The notes under the pieces were generated by a model. The model did no database searches. It had not been told where the DNA came from and saw only the letters and a program-made list of their open reading frames with translations. From an uncultured Bacteroidales bacterium (GTDB lineage Bacteria; Bacteroidota; Bacteroidia; Bacteroidales; F082): a stretch of DNA of 62,144 bases. The DNA lies in the NCBI GenBank assembly GCA_900318465.1, contig ONKQ01000011.1, positions 1 to 62,144 of the forward strand, in the 5' to 3' direction. How positions within the stretch are numbered: the stretch's first letter is position 1; each line of letters opens with the position of its first letter. A program made the position numbers and the translations under genes. Positions 60,131 through 62,144 of this stretch are shown piece after piece.

Positions 60131-60556
60131 CTATTCTTCCAAATTACGCTTTATGATTTCCATCATTTCTGCTGGTGTGACCACCATATCTACTTTCGGG
60201 AAATGTTTGATATTGCCCGTAACCAAGAACGAATCCTCTTTCGACAAGGCAACTTCGTAAAACACAACATCTTTCGGGTCGGGAATAAATTCCTTGGAAG
60301 ATTTCCTTTCACTTGAAATACCTATGTCCCGAATTCTTTCCAGAACATCCTTTACTGTAGATGGTTCAAAATTAAATTTCGTTCTATGTAGGACATTTTC
60401 ATATTCCTTGTAAATCTCTTCATTATACATTGGGGTAATAATGCCTTTGTTGGCAAGCAAGTAATTCACGATTCCCAAAGTTGGTGAATCAGGATTTCGG
60501 CTAATTAAGCCTGAAACGAGGACATTAGTGTCAATAACAACAAAATGATTCTTCAT
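60131..60556 (-). CDS. PIN-domain toxin
   Basis: The 141-residue protein has the PIN motif VVIDTNVLVSGLISR, later FIPDPKDVVFYEVAL and FLVTGNIKHFPK, with the acidic residues that bind metal. It matches the PIN group annotated as the toxin part of a toxin-antitoxin system (COG1569 type). It should act as an RNase. Its ATG overlaps the stop codon of the antitoxin gene by four bases. Confidence 0.9.
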   Translation of the reverse strand: MKNHFVVIDTNVLVSGLISRNPDSPTLGIVNYLLANKGIITPMYNEEIYKEYENVLHRTKFNFEPSTVKDVLERIRDIGISSERKSSKEFIPDPKDVVFYEVALSKEDSFLVTGNIKHFPKVDMVVTPAEMMEIIKRNLEE

Positions 60557-60846
60557 TTGCCTTCTCTTGCCAATCTGATTTCTTCATTGATTTCTTCCAA
60601 TGTTAGGTCAGGAAAGCGACCTTCTTCGGCTTGCCTTCTGATTTCAAGGAATGCCTGTCTGCCTTTTTCAAAACTTTCGTCTTTTTCCGACATCTCGATT
60701 TCAAAAGGAATCTTGCGCTTGCGGACAACAGCCCGAACAAAAACATTGAACGCCGTAGAAGCACTCATGCCGAAGCCTTCGCAAAGCGTATCGAAGCGGT
60801 TTTTCAAGTCTGAATCCAAACGGATAGTGTATGCTGATTGCGACAT
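60553..60846 (-). CDS. RelB/DinJ-type antitoxin
   Basis: The ATG at 60846 gives 97 residues (MSQSAYTIRLDSDLKNRFD). The ribbon-helix-helix part (LDSDLKNRFDTLCEGFGMSASTAFNVFVRAVV) is that of RelB/DinJ; the acidic tail should hold the toxin. Pairing of a RelB-type antitoxin with a PIN toxin, not with a RelE toxin, is a mixed arrangement. A shorter copy of its first half lies at 61058-61255. Confidence 0.9.
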   Translation of the reverse strand: MSQSAYTIRLDSDLKNRFDTLCEGFGMSASTAFNVFVRAVVRKRKIPFEIEMSEKDESFEKGRQAFLEIRRQAEEGRFPDLTLEEINEEIRLAREGK

Positions 60847-60865
60847 AATGATGTTATTTTGATGG

Positions 60866-60873
60866 CAAAAATA
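60866..60873 (-). promoter_or_regulatory. -7 box of the PIN/RelB operon
   Basis: The minus strand reads TATTTTTG, 19 bases before the antitoxin ATG. Confidence 0.55.
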
Positions 60874-60915
60874 CAGCATTTTTTTGAAATGTGATGAGTT
60901 TTTGTAAAAAAAACA

Positions 60916-61002
60916 ATGCGATGTCTTTGTTTTGAAAGCAATGCTGACATCCAACTTGAAGACTTGGATATTGAAGCGCTTAATCGAATGGCGGAAGAGT
61001 AA
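60916..61002 (+). pseudogene. Possible relic of a gene end
   Basis: From ATG 60916 the frame reads 28 residues and ends in DIQLEDLDIEALNRMAEE. This composition looks like a real C-terminus. There is a stop codon close upstream, and a terminator follows. It may be the remains of a gene lost next to the duplicated antitoxin. I could not assign it to a family. Confidence 0.35.
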
Positions 61003-61021
61003 TCCGTAAGTATTCACCAAA

Positions 61022-61050
61022 AACGGCGGAGTTTTTGAAGTTCCGCCGTT
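61022..61050. terminator. Bidirectional Rho-independent terminator
   Basis: AACGGCGGA (61022-61030) pairs with TCCGCCGTT (61042-61050). T-runs follow on both strands. Confidence 0.85.
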
Positions 61051-61057
61051 TTTCCTC

Positions 61058-61255
61058 TCAAATGCCATCTTCTTCAGGCATTTCAATCTCAAAAGGAATC
61101 TTACGCTGACGGACAACAGCACGAACAAAGATATTAAACGCCGTAGAAGCGCTCATGCCGAAGCCTTCGCAAAACGCGTCGAAGCGGGCTTTCAAGTGTG
61201 AATCCAAACGGTTGGTCACCCTCTTCAGGCCAAAGTTTGTTCGTCTTTTTTGCAT
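61058..61255 (-). pseudogene. Truncated second RelB/DinJ antitoxin
   Basis: The 65-residue frame contains LDSHLKARFDAFCEGFGMSA and AVVRQRKIPFEIEMPEEDGI. This is near-identical to the ribbon-helix-helix part of the antitoxin at 60846, in DNA as well as protein. The acidic toxin-binding tail is missing after about 20 residues past the helix, and the first 14 residues are unrelated. It may be a dead copy, or it may still bind the operator. No toxin gene accompanies it. Confidence 0.75.
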
Positions 61256-61273
61256 TTAGTACGCAAAGAATAG

Positions 61274-62144
61274 CTATTGAACATCGTGAACTAATCGCAC
61301 AGATTGACCACGCCAACGATTGGTACCACTATTAGCACTAATCTGCGATTCTATCATGTTCTTGTTCGCATAAACACGGTGTGAACTTACGCTAGTGTTA
61401 GTTTCCGAGGTCGTTGACCAATAACTGCAATTCATAGTGCCAACATTTATGCCTGCCATATTACCTTCACGCGAGCCAGCAGAAGGAAGGAAGACGACTC
61501 CATTGTCCTCCATCAATGCGAACTCCATCAAACTGTAATTGTTCCCATTCAATCCTGTGTTTCCATTTTCATTGATTCCAATGGGTTGAGCCACATCTAA
61601 TGGATGCGTGTAATTATCGGGAAATAGTATTATACCTTGCACATTGTTCACATTAGCCTTCACGTAACGAGCATTGTCCGTACCATTCACCATAGAAGCC
61701 TGACGTGTATTAAAAACATACTCCCATTCATACATAGTCAAGGTACGCCACTGACCAATGGTGTTCCCGCCATTGTTTATCGAGTTGTAAACACCCCAGT
61801 CATAATTTGCCGAACTACCAGTAAGATCCACCGAAGACATGTTCTTGGATGGACCGTATCCAGTATAGTTAATATTCTCCATGACACTTTCCTCCGAGGT
61901 CGACCACGGTTGATAATTAATGTTGTATGGATCACTTGGATTATGGTAGCTGCTCGTGCCCCAACCGAATAAATCAATCCAACCAGAATAAGTCGCAGAA
62001 ATTTTATTATTGCTGCATTGTACCCCATTGTCATAAACATTCCCAGAAACTCGTTGGCGGAATTAAAGTAGCGCATATTTAATTTGACCAATAGGTTTGT
62101 TGTTTGTTTTGTTGATGTATTGTAACACGGTAAACGCGCTGATT
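61274..62144 (-). CDS. FISUMP-type surface protein, partial and frameshifted
   Basis: The frame is open from 62062 to the stop codon at 61274. Family landmarks are TYSGWIDLFGWGTSSYHNPSD, NYDWGVYNSINNGGN, QWRTLTMYEWEYVFNTR and the closing YWSTTSETNT-SVRLVHDVQ. This is the large Bacteroidales group of surface proteins with a FISUMP-like (Fibrobacter succinogenes paralogous) domain, often lipoproteins with a variable ligand-binding face. Before residue NVYDNG the reading frame changes two or three times in the last 100 bases of the window. The 5' end lies outside. Confidence 0.8.

Overview
The window looks like a chromosomal segment of a Bacteroidales-type Bacteroidota, possibly a gut or rumen lineage. 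It has a type IX secretion (T9SS) sorting tail at the left edge and another on a giant beta-helix protein. Its promoters match the Bacteroidota -7 box TAnnTTTG and mostly lack Shine-Dalgarno sites. It also carries lineage-typical families: TamL, DUF5683, DUF3276, YitT, LepB with a DUF5684-like N-terminus, and FISUMP-type surface proteins. No tRNA or rRNA gene was found, and no gene-free stretch exceeds about 300 bases.

Layout. 0-17 kb: M64 metallopeptidase, CvpA, a RelE-type toxin-antitoxin pair, tdk, rsmI, an FMN-binding lipoprotein, udk, a RecD-like helicase, TamL, folC, the TonB-ExbD-ExbB energy module, LolA and FtsK. 17-19 kb: a restriction-modification pair that matches EcoRV and M.EcoRV closely. 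19-24 kb: the run parA-parB-DUF5683-dapB-lepB. 24-28 kb: a DnaQ-type exonuclease, a FAH-family hydrolase and oligopeptidase B. 28-31 kb: an AT-rich TIR-STAND-TPR protein, a candidate immune sensor. 31-39 kb: CpcT-like protein, GtrA, cdd, and a suf Fe-S operon (B, C, D, S) into which a GT39-type membrane glycosyltransferase and repeat elements have been inserted. 38.7-41.3 kb: two divergent DUF4143 AAA ATPases, with a decayed tail of a third and a 4 x 22 bp repeat array. 41-49 kb: a membrane-bound PHP protein, two ArnT-like glycosyltransferases and tandem DUF2079 paralogues, probably envelope glycan work. 49-58 kb: a 1502-residue T9SS beta-helix protein, pepT, yitT, and an iron alcohol dehydrogenase with an aldehyde dehydrogenase. 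58-62 kb: a DUF234-type ATPase bounded by matching hairpins and a 10-bp direct repeat, a PIN/RelB toxin-antitoxin pair, a truncated duplicate of its antitoxin, and a FISUMP protein broken by frameshifts at the window end.

Three themes stand out. First, accessory defence and selfish modules (EcoRV-like RM, TIR-STAND-TPR, three ATPases, two toxin-antitoxin pairs) sit between housekeeping operons. Second, dispersed palindromic elements have entered genes in frame and are translated: one family in sufS and an ArnT-like gene, a second family twice inside a T9SS sorting domain. Third, several intergenic regions hold composite repeats, including two matching hairpin elements inside the dapB and suf operons. 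All family assignments come from reading the sequence and from remembered family motifs; no database search was run.
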